Origin: Scilla litardierei
Lineage: Eukaryota; Streptophyta; Magnoliopsida; Asparagales; Asparagaceae
Assembly: GCA_030789695.1 (NCBI GenBank)
Contig: CM061138.1
Coordinates: forward strand, 182,443,051 to 182,507,050
Direction: 5' to 3'
Length of the DNA: 64,000 nt
The position numbers and the translations under genes are program-made. The notes beneath the pieces are model-generated. The model was not told the origin of the DNA. It saw nothing but the letters and a program-made list of their open reading frames with translations, and did not search any database. This document shows positions 45,677 through 56,752 of the stretch, in pieces. Position 1 is the first letter of the stretch. Each line of letters begins with the position of its first letter.

Positions 45677-46570
45677 CAACTGCAGCCGCAGAGACTAGAG
45701 AAGAAGCATCAGCTACATCCACAGAGACAGAGAAAAAGAAAAGGTGGCTGCAGCCACCGTGAAGAAGCGGCTGTAGCTGCATAGAAGAGGAAGACGAATA
45801 AGAGAAGAAGAATGAGAAGATGGAAGATGAAGAAGATCAAAAAAGAAAAAGATTAATGAAATTTTTTCCAAAAGGCAATAAAATGAAAAAATACTAAAGA
45901 ATCAAGCCGAAAATCAGTAAAAACGTTGTTTTGCCTTCAATTTAGGTCGGACAACAAAAAATTGAAAGATCGAAACACAAAAACCCTGGATTTAGGTCGG
46001 ACGAACTCAGTCAGCAAAGAGAGAAATGAGAGCTTCTACGAAATGCGAAGAGAGATGCACGCTTCTAGTCGACATTAAATCAAATGTGTTTGGATTGATT
46101 GACCTGGTTAAAAAAAACTGTGAACCCGCCTTACACAGTGTTGGCCTTTATCAACCGATATCAGCCTGATATATCGGGATTATCAGCCGATAAATCGGGA
46201 TTATCGAGTTTTCCCCGCCAAATATCGTTGTATCATATCGGCTACGAGCTGATGCCGATTTATCGACCGATATTTAAATCCGTGATTGAGAAGAATGTTG
46301 AAAAGAGAAGAATTAGGAGTATGTAATCTAGATCTTATGAGAGTTATGCTTTTCTCTCGAATCAAAAGCTAGACGTCTATCATTGTATCCACTTTCTATT
46401 ATCAATAAAAATATCGTCGTTTTTCCTAATCCACTCCTTTCACCTTAAAATGACATCTTTGCCATAACAATCCCATCTTTCTACTAAAAATCTATTTTTT
46501 TCCCACAAAAACCCAAGAATATCCTATCAGAACCAAAGGATGGAACTTGGCCCTAATGCCATGTAAAGAT

Positions 46571-47562
46571 TGTTAAGATAGGATCAATGGGATCACGATG
46601 AATCAGATGTGTTGAGTCAGAATTTAATTTGAGACGATCTAACCCAAAGGCTTAAGCTATTAGCTAGTGGCAAATCTAACCCAAAGGCTTAAGCTATTAG
46701 CTAGTGGCTTAAGTTCAACTTTATATTCTTCACTTTTTATTTTATTTTCTATGTGAGATTATTTTTCTTGACATCATAATTTCATATATTTTTTCCATTC
46801 CTCTGTAAATTTCATTGTATCATTTCTAAGAGCAGATAATACTCCAGACAACGGTCTCTTTTGATTCTTTCAACATTTTATCTCTAACAAAATGATCTCA
46901 ACTTGATTAGGCCGGTTCCCCCCTACAAACAGAGATCTTTCATGAGATCTTACGGTTCATTGACTAGACATTATTCAAAATTTCACGTTTTATATGTTGC
47001 TACCATTTTGTGATCCGTGTTTGCATTAGAAGGGTGGAACAGCAGGATCCATTCATCTGCAGTTGTCAGAAAAATTGTACGTGCAAAAAGCAAACTACTT
47101 TCAAAAACAGCATGGACGTAATAGAAATTAGAAATGAGATAATGGGGTATATATAAAGGATGTTAAACACTTGTCCAGTGAAGATTTAAACGCTCAAATA
47201 CAGAGATCAGGAAGACCTAAAGCGATATGGATAGAAGTTATCACAACGGACTCATGTGCATTAACTACAGTATTATTATTATTAGCAGGAATAGTTACGG
47301 ATTATTAATGACGAATCTGTGAAGGCACAGAAGATAGTTAAAGTAATAATGAATCGTATGAGTTTCAGATATTTAGTTATGACTGAAAAGAAATTTGAAG
47401 CCTCTTCAGCGAAAAAAAATGCATTTTTCAACCATAAGCCCTCAGAGCATAAGCACATAACATAGCCAGAAACATTTGGTGCAAGGATACTACTTTGTCC
47501 TGTTTGAAAATTAGTTAGTTTGTATTGGAGCATTTACTTACGTAAGTGTTGATCCTGGGATA
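46571..47562. other. Probable second decayed LTR, then unassigned sequence
   Basis: The left part (46571 to about 46800) resembles the decayed LTR start at 41567 and contains a 37-bp tandem duplication (AACCCAAAGGCTTAAGC, 46639-46712). The right part up to 47562 shows no ORF or repeat I can name. Confidence 0.35.
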
Positions 47563-47567
47563 TTAAC

Positions 47568-48243
47568 TGTTGATAAATAAAACATTGCCAACCCCCGCGG
47601 AATAGCAAACCCTAACGGCTAGCTAGGAGTAGGGGCTTGCAAAAATTAGGATGATAAACAACAACAACCTTTTTCCGCTAAGGATCCTGTGGCAGCAATT
47701 TAGCAAACGAAATATGGATGTAAACACAACAACAATTCTAAAAATACAAAATGCAAAGATTTTACTCTGGTTTGGTTGAGAATCAATCTACTCCAGCATT
47801 TCGAGACGATCCACTATCTTGATCATGAGAAATCCACGAGCTTACACCTACACCTACTTCACCCTCTCGTGAGTAATAACTTGGGAGATCCAAGCCATTA
47901 CAAACTCACAACGAAGAACAACAGAGCAAAAGGAAGACCTAAGAAACCCTAGACTCTCACTAGCCCTAAGCTTTTCTTCTCTAGGTTCTACTCTCTCCTT
48001 TTCCCTAAAAGCTCTCTATCTTTTTCTTTAGATGCTCTATTTTTTCTCTCTTAAAAACAAATGGCATGAGCCCTTTGGAAAAATGGCAGCTCACTGATTT
48101 TTTCGCTTCTTTGTTTTCCCTGTCGGTCGCTCTCTCTTGGAGAGTTGGCTGCCAAAAATTCATTAAGCCCCAACAACCAACAAGATGTAAAGCTCAGGCC
48201 TATAGATGTTGTGCATGAAGACTTCTGCAGCACAAAATTAACA
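47568..48243 (-). repeat. 3' LTR of the minus-strand copia element
   Basis: 676 bp, TGTTGATAAATAAAAC to CACAAAATTAACA in plus-strand text. It pairs with 52554-53222 with many small differences. Confidence 0.9.
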
Positions 48244-48479
48244 ATCTACCTTACTACAAAATGTCCAGCACATCCAGCACTCCATCCAAGCTCTATCTTG
48301 ATCAAAACTCCATGATCACTCCACGGACCTCCTCGTCGTCTCGAAACCCGTGCCATTCGGCGACACACTCAAGCCACCAAACAAATCAAGCTCGAGCATG
48401 TCTTGAGCTTAATGGCGGAAACGGACTTGGTGAACATGTTTGCAGGGTTCTTCTCAGTCAGGACCTTCTGAAGCCCAAT

Positions 48480-51400
48480 CTACTTGCTTTCATCCTCTAG
48501 GAAGTAATCACATACATCTCGAATCCTTGAACTGTAAGCCTGATGCTTCGCAAGATGAATAGCACTATGCCTATCACTGAAAACCAACGACAATCTTTGC
48601 GGCATCCCCAAATCCTCTGGCAGAAATATCAGATACTTGACCTCATTCAACGCTTCCACTGCGGCAATCAACTCGGCTTTTGTGGTTGACAACGCAACCA
48701 CCGATTGTAGGACTGATCGCCACGACATTGCTGCGGTGCCCAACATAAACACGTAACCTATGGTCGACGTCCGTCCATGTCACCAGCATAATCTGAATCA
48801 CGGTACCATGTCAACACCATGCCGTCACCTCTGCCAAAATGCAACATGACACCAACTGTGTCTCACAGATATCGCAATATCCACTCAACGACCTGCCAAT
48901 GCTCCTGCCAGGATTCGACATGTATCTACTCATTACCCCTACGGTTTGTGCAATATTTAGACACGTGCAAATCATCGGGTACATCAAACTCCCAACTACA
49001 CTAGTATATGGCATCTAAGACCTCATCTTCTTCTCATCCTCGGTGCTCGGCGACTGCAATGCCGAAAGCTGAATGTGAGCTCTAAGAGGTGTAGCCACGG
49101 GTCTCGTACTCTCCATTCCATAACGGACTAGTACATTCTCAATGTACCCTCTCTGACATAATCTCATCTCACCACGCTTCATATTCTGGGTAATATCAAT
49201 CCATAGGATTTTCTTCGTTGGCACCAAGTCCTTCATATCAAACTCTCTCCACAGCTTCAACTTCAGCTTCTTAACCTCAGACATGTCGCAGGAAGCAATC
49301 AACATGTCGTCATAGAGTAAGAGGTAGACACGCGAGTCGTCATCCAATGTGCGCACATAAACACATTGATCCTTCACACTTCGCTCATATCCTACACTCA
49401 ACATGAAGCTATCAAATCTCTTGTATCACTTCTCGGCGACTGTTATAGCCCATACAAGGATTTCTTCAACCTGCAGACCAATCTCTCTTTGCCTTCTGCC
49501 ACAAATCCCTCCAGTTAATACATGTATCTCCTCATCCAACTCCCCACGTAAGAATGCAGAATTGACATCAAGTTGCTCCAACTCCATGTTCATGGATGCG
49601 ACTAGTGCTAACAAAACACACCACTAAAGAAAATATCTCATTGTAGTCCTCTCCATTCCTCTGTGCAAAACACTTAGCCACTACATAAGAATGCGGAATT
49701 GACATCAAGTTGCTCCAACTCCATGTTCATGGATGCGACTAGTGCTAACAAAACACACCACTAAAGAAAATATCGCATTGTAGTCGTCTCCCTTCCTCTG
49801 TGCAAAACACTTAGCCACTAACCTGGCTTTATATTGTACATCACAACCATCTTCGGTCGAGCATTCCTTGACCTTGTAGATCAACCTACATCCATTGGCA
49901 CACTTATCTTCAGGTAGACAAACTAAATCTCACGTGTCGTTGTGATGGAGAAACTTTATCTCTTCCTCCATAGCTCCTTGCCAATTTGCAACATCGCTCG
50001 AGCTCATGGCTCTACCATAGGTCATTGGCTCCTCGTGCTCAATATTCAAGGCATATGATGCCATGTCGTCAAAAGAGAACCCCGTGTAATCCCAAGCATC
50101 AAGTCTCTCGAGTGCCTTCTTGGGTCGCTTAGACCTCCACACCTCATCTGCATGAAACTCATCACGTACATGTGCTTGTACCGGTGTCTGCAATAGGTCC
50201 TCAACATGGACCCCATCATGTTCTGCAAATGGGACCTCGACCATGGGCTCCTTGTCCGATCTCCTTTGAAATGGGATCAGAAGATCACTCGTCTCTGTGC
50301 GGTCTCCATAGGTGTCTCGTCATCCTTCGAATGAGTCTGCTCCGTCCTGAACGTTACAGACTCATTAAAGGTAACATGTCTTCTCAAAATCGCCATGCGC
50401 CCCACTGGATCCCACATGTGATATCCCTTCATGCCATCATCATGTCTAAGAAAATACTTTTTCGCCCTCAGATCCAACTTGTCGCCACTATCTAAAGCAT
50501 GGGCCGGGAAACCAACGTTACGTAAGTATGAGTAATCGCCAACTCTTCCACTCCAATTCTCTTCTGGAGTTTGGTAATCAATAACCACCGATGGAACTCG
50601 GTTCACTATGTGCACGGCTGTCATAAGAATCTCACCCCAAAATTCCTTCTTCAATCCGACTGAATGCCTCAAGCATTGCACTCTCTTCAATAACGCAGGT
50701 TCATCCTCTCTACAACCCTGTTCGACTGCGCATCGCCTGGTGTAGTAAACTGACGTCGAATCCCATGGGATCTACAGAATAATTTTAACTCTCTCGAGGT
50801 GTACTCCCCTCCGTTGTCGAACCTAAAGACTTTCATCGCCTTACCTGTATGCTTTTCAACCATGGCTAGTCATTGCTTAACCATCATGAAGGTTTGATCT
50901 TGTCTTCATTAAGTACATCCAAACCTTCCAAGAATAATCATCGATGAAGAGGATAAAGTATCTAGCACCACCTCTTGACGCTACATAACACGATCCCCAC
51001 ATATCGAAATGTATGTAATCCAGTGGACCTCGGCTAGAGTGCACCCCCGTGTGGAACCGCACCTTTGTCTTTTTCCAGTACACACAGCTTTCACAAAGCT
51101 CCACAGTCTCATCGCTAGCTCCAATCAATTTTCTTCGCTGGAGAACATCTAGGGTCTTATCACATGGGTGACACAAACGGTAATGCCATAACTTCACAGA
51201 GTCTTCATCGCTGGAACTAGAAGATGTGGTATCAGCTTCGCCTTCAACTGTGCTACCTTGTAGGCCATACAGGTTCCATATTTTCGTTTCCTTCACCACC
51301 ACCATGGCACCTTTGGATATCCTGAGCTGGCCATTCTCTACGACTGACTTGCATCCAATATTATCCACCACACCGATGGATATTAAGCTCTTACTGAGAT

Positions 51401-51640
51401 CCGGCACATGTCTAAAATTGGCAAGGGTACGCACAATCCCATCGTGCATGTGGATCTGGACTGTTCCAACACTCGCGGTCTTCCACGCTGCATTGTTCGT
51501 CATAAGGATTGAACCTCCATCTTCTTGTGAACGAAATGTGGAAAACCAACTCCGATGCGGAGTCATATGGTGGAACATCCACTGTCCATCAATCACGCAA
51601 CTTGTGCCTCGCCGGACACCCCAGCTACGAACATCTTTGG
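48480..51640 (-). pseudogene. Broken copia pol polyprotein (PR, INT, RT, RNase H)
   Basis: From high to low coordinates the order is as follows. The protease active site MDSGCS is near 51600, shifted in frame against HHMTPHRSWF. The pre-integrase finger (LWHYRLCHPCDKTL ... CESCVYWKK) is near 51140-51050, and the integrase core (LDYIHFDMWG, FIDDYSWKVWMY) near 51025-50900. The integrase end (LKKEFWGEILMTAVHIVNR) is near 50660, and the RT start (LEQLDVNSAFLRGELDEEI) near 49580. The RT active site is near 49320-49300, and reads LLLYDDMLIAS where the family has YVDD, so one codon is missing. The RNase H part (ALSTTKAELIAAVEALNEV, DRHSAIHLAKH) is near 48695-48550. Stops, frameshifts and a 137-bp tandem duplication (49549-49822) break it. 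It is an inactive relic. Confidence 0.85.
49549..49822 (-). repeat. 137-bp tandem duplication within pol
   Basis: Two near-identical copies start at 49549 and 49686 (TAAGAATGC-GAATTGACATC). The length is not a multiple of three, so the duplication itself shifts the frame. Confidence 0.9.
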
Positions 51641-51759
51641 GTCTCTATCCTTTTCTTCGTGGTCTCTATCATCACAAATCTGCATGCCCTCAAATCCCAA
51701 TGAAGCAGAACCAAAAGCATCCTTGCCTTTCCTCACAAACCTATTGGGGCATTGGTTCT

Positions 51760-52510
51760 CCTAATCTCTGGAATGCCGAGACTTCGAGCGGTCCTTCTTA
51801 AAATGGCATTGACCCCCTTACTTATTCGGCTTCCCTCTCACATACAAGACTGCATCATGGTTATTCTCAAGGTTTCTACCATAGCCTACTCACATAGAAT
51901 CTCCGTGTGGAGAGATGTCTTCACCTCCTCTACGGTGAGCGTTGTTCGTCCATGAATCATAGACCAAACAAAATTGGAGAAATCCTCGGTCAACGAACAT
52001 AGCAAGATCACCGACTACTGCTCATCAACAATCTTGACCTCCATTCCTCACAGATCCATCACAATTCGGTTCATTTTATCTATATGGTCCTTCACCGTCG
52101 TTCCAGGCTTCATCCTTAGAGTATAAACCTGATGCAACAAATAGAGGCGACTTGTAAAAGACTTCTTCATATACAACCCGTCTAACTTCTTCCCCATGTC
52201 CTTGGACGTAGTCTCGTCCAATACATCTCTCAAGACGGTATCAACTAGTGACAATTGAATGGCGCTATATGCCATTGTCCAATACATCTCTCAAGACGGT
52301 ATCAACTAGTGACAATTGAATGACGCTATATGCCAGTCTATCCATCACGTCCCTCTGGGATTCCGTTACATCCTTATCAATCTTGTCTTCCTCGAAGACA
52401 ATTTGGTAACAATATGTTTGCCTCAAGTAATTCTTCACCCTCGCTTACCATAACATAAAATCGCTCGGTAAACCTTTCTATGTTGAGTGTTGCCAAACTC
52501 ACCATCTTCT
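51760..52510 (-). pseudogene. Broken copia gag (UBN2-type)
   Basis: Minus-strand text has VKNYLRQTYCYQIVFEEDK near 52440, then AYSAIQLSLVDTVLRDVLDE, KKLDGLYMKKSFTSRLYLLH and VYTLRMKPGTTVKDHIDKMN (52260-52060), the usual copia capsid pattern. A 61-bp tandem duplication at 52216-52337 repeats the AIQLSLVDTVLRDVLD part and shifts the frame. A degraded zinc-knuckle-like stretch (QCHFKKDRSKS) is near 51800. It lies directly after the PBS and 5' LTR in element order. Confidence 0.75.
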
Positions 52511-52553
52511 GTACTCAAATACTCCACAAGCAACCAAGTGCTCTGATACCACT

Positions 52554-53222
52554 TGTCGATAAAAAACCTTACTGACCCATGCAAAATAGCAAACCCTAAC
52601 ATCTAGCTAGAAAGTACGGGCTTGCAAAAATTAGGATGACAAGAATACAACTTTTTTCCTCTTCAGATCTTGTGGTAACAATTTAACAAACGAAATATGG
52701 ATGCAAACACAACAATAATTTCGAAAATACAAGAGGCACAGATTTTACCCTGGTTCGGTTGAGAATCAACATAATCCAGCATTCTAAAACGATCCACTAT
52801 CTTGATTAGTATAAATCTACGAGCTTTACACCGACTCCTTTTTCACCCACTCGTAAGTAATAACTTTAGAGATCTAAGCCCTCACAAACTCACAACGAAG
52901 AAAACATAGCAAAAGGAAGACACAAGAACCCTAGACTCTCAATAGCCCTAAGCTTTTCTTCTCTAGGTTCTACTCTCTCCTTTTTCCTAGAATATCTCTC
53001 TCTAGAAGCTTTGTTTTTTCTCTCTTCAAAAATAAATGGCAGCATCCCTCTGGAAAAATGGCAGCTCACTCATTTTTTTTCACTTCTTTGTTTTCCATGT
53101 CGGTCGCTCTCTCTTGGAGAGTTGGCTGCCAAAAATTCATTAAGCCCCAACAACTAACAAGATGTAAAGCTCAGGCCTATAGATGATGTGCACATGAAGA
53201 CTTTTGCATCACAAAATTAACA
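52554..53222 (-). repeat. 5' LTR of the minus-strand copia element
   Basis: 669 bp, plus-strand TGTCGATAAAAAACC to CACAAAATTAACA, next to the PBS. Confidence 0.9.
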
Positions 53223-53592
53223 TTAATCACATGTACAATTGTTAAAAGAGACAACACAGGTCACGGATATTCCTTTCATTTCAACTGTTGATGGCTAATA
53301 TGTGGGTAAGTGGCTAAGTTTAAACCTTTAAAGACCCATATTTTTTCGGTTTCAACGTCCACTGCAGCCACTCCATTTCTTTTTCTTGTGCAATATGTCC
53401 CTTCATGTAACAAAATTCACCTTTGTAATTGTAAGTTGCAAATTTTGTTAGTGCTAAGAGACCAACTAACGAATTAGGTTAAATTGCACTTAGACGTCTA
53501 TCATATAGTGTGTATGTGACTAATAACCACCAATGTATGAAACTAGCATTGAGTTAATCACCAAGGTGCTAGTTTCATGGGATTAAGTGTAA
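53223..53592. other. Short unassigned sequence between two elements
   Basis: AT-rich. No ORF or repeat recognised. It is probably host sequence continuing at 56462-56752 on the other side of element B. Confidence 0.4.
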
Positions 53593-53597
53593 CTTAC

Positions 53598-53913
53598 TGT
53601 TAGGAACCAAGATAAAAAGATGATTTTTATTGATAAAGAGTAGCAAAAACAAGATAATTGAATACAAAAAGGTGTATTCTCCTCCCAAGACGCCTAGAGG
53701 ACGTCCGCACTCGTCTAGATCTAGAACTACTCCTAGGACGCTCAATAGAGAAATCTCCAAATATCAAGCATAAAAATCTCTAATGACGGCTAGCCCGTAT
53801 TTATAGAGGAAACTAGGGTTTCTAGGGGAGAGAGGGCGCGCGCGCAAAGGCCAACCCGCCGGCTACATGGGCCGGCCCAAGATGGGCCGGCTGTTAGACC
53901 AGCGGGTCTAACA
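53598..53913 (-). repeat. 3' LTR of element B
   Basis: 316 bp, TGTTAGGAACC to GGGTCTAACA. It contains GCCGGCC-type GC-rich palindromes and a GCGCGCGC run near 53836. Confidence 0.95.
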
Positions 53914-53919
53914 ATACTC

Positions 53920-56113
53920 CCCCCAAGAACCACCTTGTCCTCAAGGTGGTGTAAGTCCCGGCGGTGCTACTCCGTGTGGGAGTCGTCCTCCCCTCCAATG
54001 CCTTCGTCCTCCAAGCCATCATCCTCGTCTGCTTCCGCTATCAAAACCTGCAACTTCCGATCCACACAACGGTGTCCGGGAGAGAAGCGCTCGTCGCATC
54101 TAAAACAGAGGCCCTTTTGCCGCTTCTCCCTCATCTCCGCATCGGTCATCCGTCGGAATGGGCCCCCAGCTGGTAGCGGGATCGGCTCCCCTGTCTTCTC
54201 AAGCCATGTCTGAACTGTCTCAGCAGGGACCCCCTGCTCCGCCTATCCCAGTCGTGGTGATCCGCTGCATCTGCCCACTGTAGCCGATTCCGCCTCGCCT
54301 ATCCTCTGCTCGGGAGTTCTCCACCATCTGCGCCATCTCGATGACCTCTGAAAGCCCTCGAGGCTTGTATGGCCTCACCGCAGCTCGAAGACTAGGACGT
54401 AGCCCCTTCAAGAAGGTGCCCTCCAGCGACTCATCCGACACCACATGAACTCGTCCTGCCAGCGTCTCAAATTTCTCAATGTACTCCCGCACCGGACCCT
54501 CCTGCCTGAGGGCAAATAGCTGCTCATGTAAGTTCCCCAAGCGGGGGTCTCGAAACTTCTCCAGAACCATGTCCTTCAGCTCCTCCCAGCTCCGGATCTG
54601 CTGCCTCCTCTCCTTCCACTGGAACCACCCCAAAGCTCGCCTCTCCATGCAGATGGCCGCCGCCTCCAGCTTCTGGGCCTCGGTCATGTGATGCGCCGCG
54701 AAATATCTCTCTGCCGTGAACAGCCAAGCGTGTGGATCCTCCCCAGAAAAAATCGGCATCTTCAGCTTCCGGACTCTGCAATCCCCTCCAAAGTGTCCCT
54801 GCTCGGGCCTCCCATCGTCTCTGTGACGCGGGCGGTAGTGCTGTCACCTCTCGTCCATGGTCTCGTAACGCCTGGGTGGCCCTCCTCCGCGACCCCCATA
54901 GTCCCCTCGGTCTCTGTGCCCCGCGTCTGCTCCAACATCGTCCTCTGGCCACTCATGGTAGTCTCTGAACCTCCCTCCGGTGTCTGCGGCGCGCCTCTCC
55001 TGGCGGTGGGGCGGTGGCTGCCACCCACCGTCGTCAAAGCAGGGGTCGGGCGGGTCCCGATAGTAGTCATCGTGCTCCTGAAAATCCTCGGGTCCACACT
55101 CCTCGAAAACACGTGTCGGAGCCTCTCGCCGTGGCGGATCCTGCGAAAACCCCCCAAAATCGCCGCCAAAAGCCGCCGCCGCCTTTGATCGCTGTCGGGA
55201 AGGGTCCCGGGGGCCCCAACGGTCACCCCTGGGGTCGGCGGGGGTCGCCGGAACCCCAGGAGGGTTCGGCGCCCCCGGCCGAACCCGGGGGGGTTCGTCG
55301 GGCCCCCCCGAGCATCCTAGGGGCCCCAGTCCCCCCCCGGGGCTGTCGGAAGGGAGGGAGGCCCTGCCGGCCTTCCGGCAGGGCCGCCGGCCATCTGGAG
55401 GAGAAATTGGGGGGCTCCGGCCCCCTGGGGAGTGGATCGGGGGCCCCCGGCCCCCTGTCGGCAGCTGTCGAGCCCCTCCGGGGCTGCCGGAGGGGCGGCA
55501 GGCCCTGCCGGGCGTCCGGCAGGGCCGGCGGGCCCTGCCGGAGGTCCGGCAGGGTCGCCGGACCCTGCCGAGGCCCGGCGGAGCCTGGCCCCCCCTGTCG
55601 GGGCCCGGCGGCGGATGGGTAGGCCCCCCGCGTGATGTCCGCGGAGGGGTAGGCTCCGCCCCTTTCGCGTGATGTCTGTGGCTCCCACGTAGGGCGGCTA
55701 GGACCGCCGCTCCCCCGTTGGTCCTCCATCGCCTTCCGTCGCGCCTCCTCGCGGAAGTCTACCTTCCATGGCTCTTCGTCTTCGTCGTCGGCTAGATCCT
55801 CCACCAAAAAATCACTTTTTGGGACAAAGCTTCCAACTTTCTCCTTCTCCTTCTTCAAAGGTGCCGCCTTTTCCCCCGGATTAGGGTTTTCTTCCCCGTT
55901 GTTGTTCGCCGCTAATTGCTTTAGGGTTGCCATCATTTGCGCGAATTGGTCGTCGTGCTTCGCTTGATTCGCCGTCAATTGCTCGATGGATGCCGTCAAT
56001 TTTGCCATGGATTCATCGTTGGCCGCCAAAGATTTCTTGATTCCGTCGATTTCGCTCGTGAATTTGGCCTCCAAAGCTTCAATTTTGTCGTGGGATCTCG
56101 TCGTAGTCGCCAT
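53920..56113 (-). pseudogene. Gag of element B, nearly complete but with frameshifts and one stop
   Basis: It starts at ATG 56113, 27 bp after the 5' LTR. An N-terminal coiled-coil-like part (residues about 1-75, KLTASIEQLTANQAKHDDQF) is followed by an acidic part (VEDLADDEDEEPWKVDF), then a Gly/Pro-rich repeat block (55620-55230). A charged linker (DDYYRDPP, RDYHEWPEDD) comes next. The Ty3 capsid domain (PIFSGEDPHAWLFTAERYF ... LGWFQWKERRQQIRSWEELK, 54759-54300) precedes a zinc knuckle CFRCDERFSPGHRC (near 54105-54064) and an acidic end. The frame changes in a C-run near 55225 and again near 54220, and a TGA falls near 54850. After the gag stop, HLEDKVVLGG is readable up to the purine tract, which is the end motif of Ty3 pol. 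The capsid and zinc knuckle could still bind RNA if expressed. Confidence 0.8.
55230..55620 (-). repeat. GC-rich Gly/Pro/Ala repeat block in element B gag
   Basis: Short repeats of GGCAGGGCCGGCGGGCC type, coding for collagen-like GPAGPAGRPAGP text in more than one frame. It lies at the same place in gag as the repeat block of element A. Confidence 0.85.
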
Positions 56114-56140
56114 GGATCGTCACGTGCTCTGATACCAAAT

Positions 56141-56456
56141 TGTTAGGAACCAAGATAAAAAGATGATTTTTATTGATAAAGAGTAGCAAAAACAAGATAA
56201 TTGAATACAAAAAGGTGTATTCTCCTCCCAAGACGCCTAGAGGACGTCCGCACTCGTCTAGATCTAGAACTACTCCTAGGACGCTCAATAGAGAAATCTC
56301 CAAATATCAAGCATAAAAATCCCTAATGACGGCTAGCCCGTATTTATAGAGGAAACTAGGGTTTCTAGGGGAGAGAGGGCGCGCGCGCAAAGGCCAACCC
56401 GCCGGCTACATGGGCCGGCCCAAGATGGGCCGGCTGTTAGACCAGCGGGTCTAACA
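56141..56456 (-). repeat. 5' LTR of element B
   Basis: 316 bp, the pair of 53598-53913. The PBS lies at about 56127-56140. Confidence 0.95.
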
Positions 56457-56461
56457 CTTAC

Positions 56462-56752
56462 ACTATGATTTAATCAATCAATTCAGGGGGTCTTATTGAT
56501 AGTGATAGTTTCCAAGCATTCGGGTCTATTAGTCACATACACTCATAGAATAGGAGATAATTTATACAATGAATTATGTATGAAAATTGATATGAGTTCA
56601 TCCATGCATCAGCTTCCACAAAAGTTGCAGAACATCGGCCAAAAATCATAATAAACATCTTAAACTTAGCTTTTCACCAAATTCCAATTATTATTGGAAG
56701 GTCAGCCCCACACCCATTCACCAATGAATTCATTATACATTTTTAAATCATG
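56462..56752. other. Short unassigned sequence between element B and the copia element
   Basis: No ORF or repeat recognised; probably the continuation of the sequence at 53223-53592. Confidence 0.4.

Larger units (their letters stand above)
41976..46294 (-). mobile_element. Decayed autonomous-type hAT DNA transposon
   Basis: A broken hAT transposase is bordered by an 8-bp direct repeat ATGTTGAA (41968-41975 and 46295-46302), the duplication length expected for hAT. Reiterated GATATCGG/CCGATAT motifs lie near both ends (about 41990-42045 and 46155-46275), as subterminal repeats. Clear terminal inverted repeats were not found. The flanks join into a continuous LTR-like sequence once the element is removed, which supports these borders. 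Confidence 0.55.
41567..46520 (+). repeat. Decayed LTR of an old LTR element, hosting the hAT transposon
   Basis: TGTTAGAAAAAACAAAG starts at 41567, followed by CCACTCTTACCCAAAAACTTAAGG and a TATATATAGG box near 41936-41945. Once the hAT insertion is removed, the text continues with ATCAATAAAAATATC near 46404 and a PBS-like CTATCAGAACC near 46524. A similar start, TGTTAAGATAGGATCAATGG with ACCCAAAGGCTTAAGC, recurs from 46570, so the second LTR probably begins there. The ends are not firmly fixed. Confidence 0.4.
47568..53222 (-). mobile_element. Minus-strand copia retrotransposon, decayed
   Basis: LTRs 47568-48243 and 52554-53222 carry TG...CA ends. A Met PBS (AGTGGTATCAGAGC on the minus strand, 52540-52553) abuts the right LTR, so that is the 5' LTR. 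Gag, protease, integrase, RT and RNase H relics follow in copia order toward lower coordinates. The flanks TTAAC (47563-47567) and TTAAT (53223-53227) are a target duplication with one mismatch. Confidence 0.9.
53598..56456 (-). mobile_element. Young gag-only LTR retrotransposon, element B (TR-GAG-like)
   Basis: It is 2859 bp, with two 316-bp LTRs (53598-53913, 56141-56456) that differ at one base by eye (CTCTAATG / CCCTAATG), and perfect CTTAC duplications (53593-53597, 56457-56461). The PBS (TTTGGTATCAGAGC, minus strand) is beside the right LTR, and the purine tract CTTGGGGGGAGTAT is beside the left. The 2227-bp interior encodes only gag. Terminal repeats plus a gag and nothing else define the TR-GAG class. 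The near-identical LTRs mean it moved recently, necessarily with pol enzymes from another element. Confidence 0.9.

Noticed and set aside
45512..45784. Poly-Asn (plus) and poly-Tyr (minus) ORFs
   Set aside because: Produced by the AAT microsatellite inside the hAT element.
54479..55622. Plus-strand ORFs of 70-202 codons
   Set aside because: Antisense to the gag of element B; Pro/Gly/Arg-rich text comes from GC repeats.
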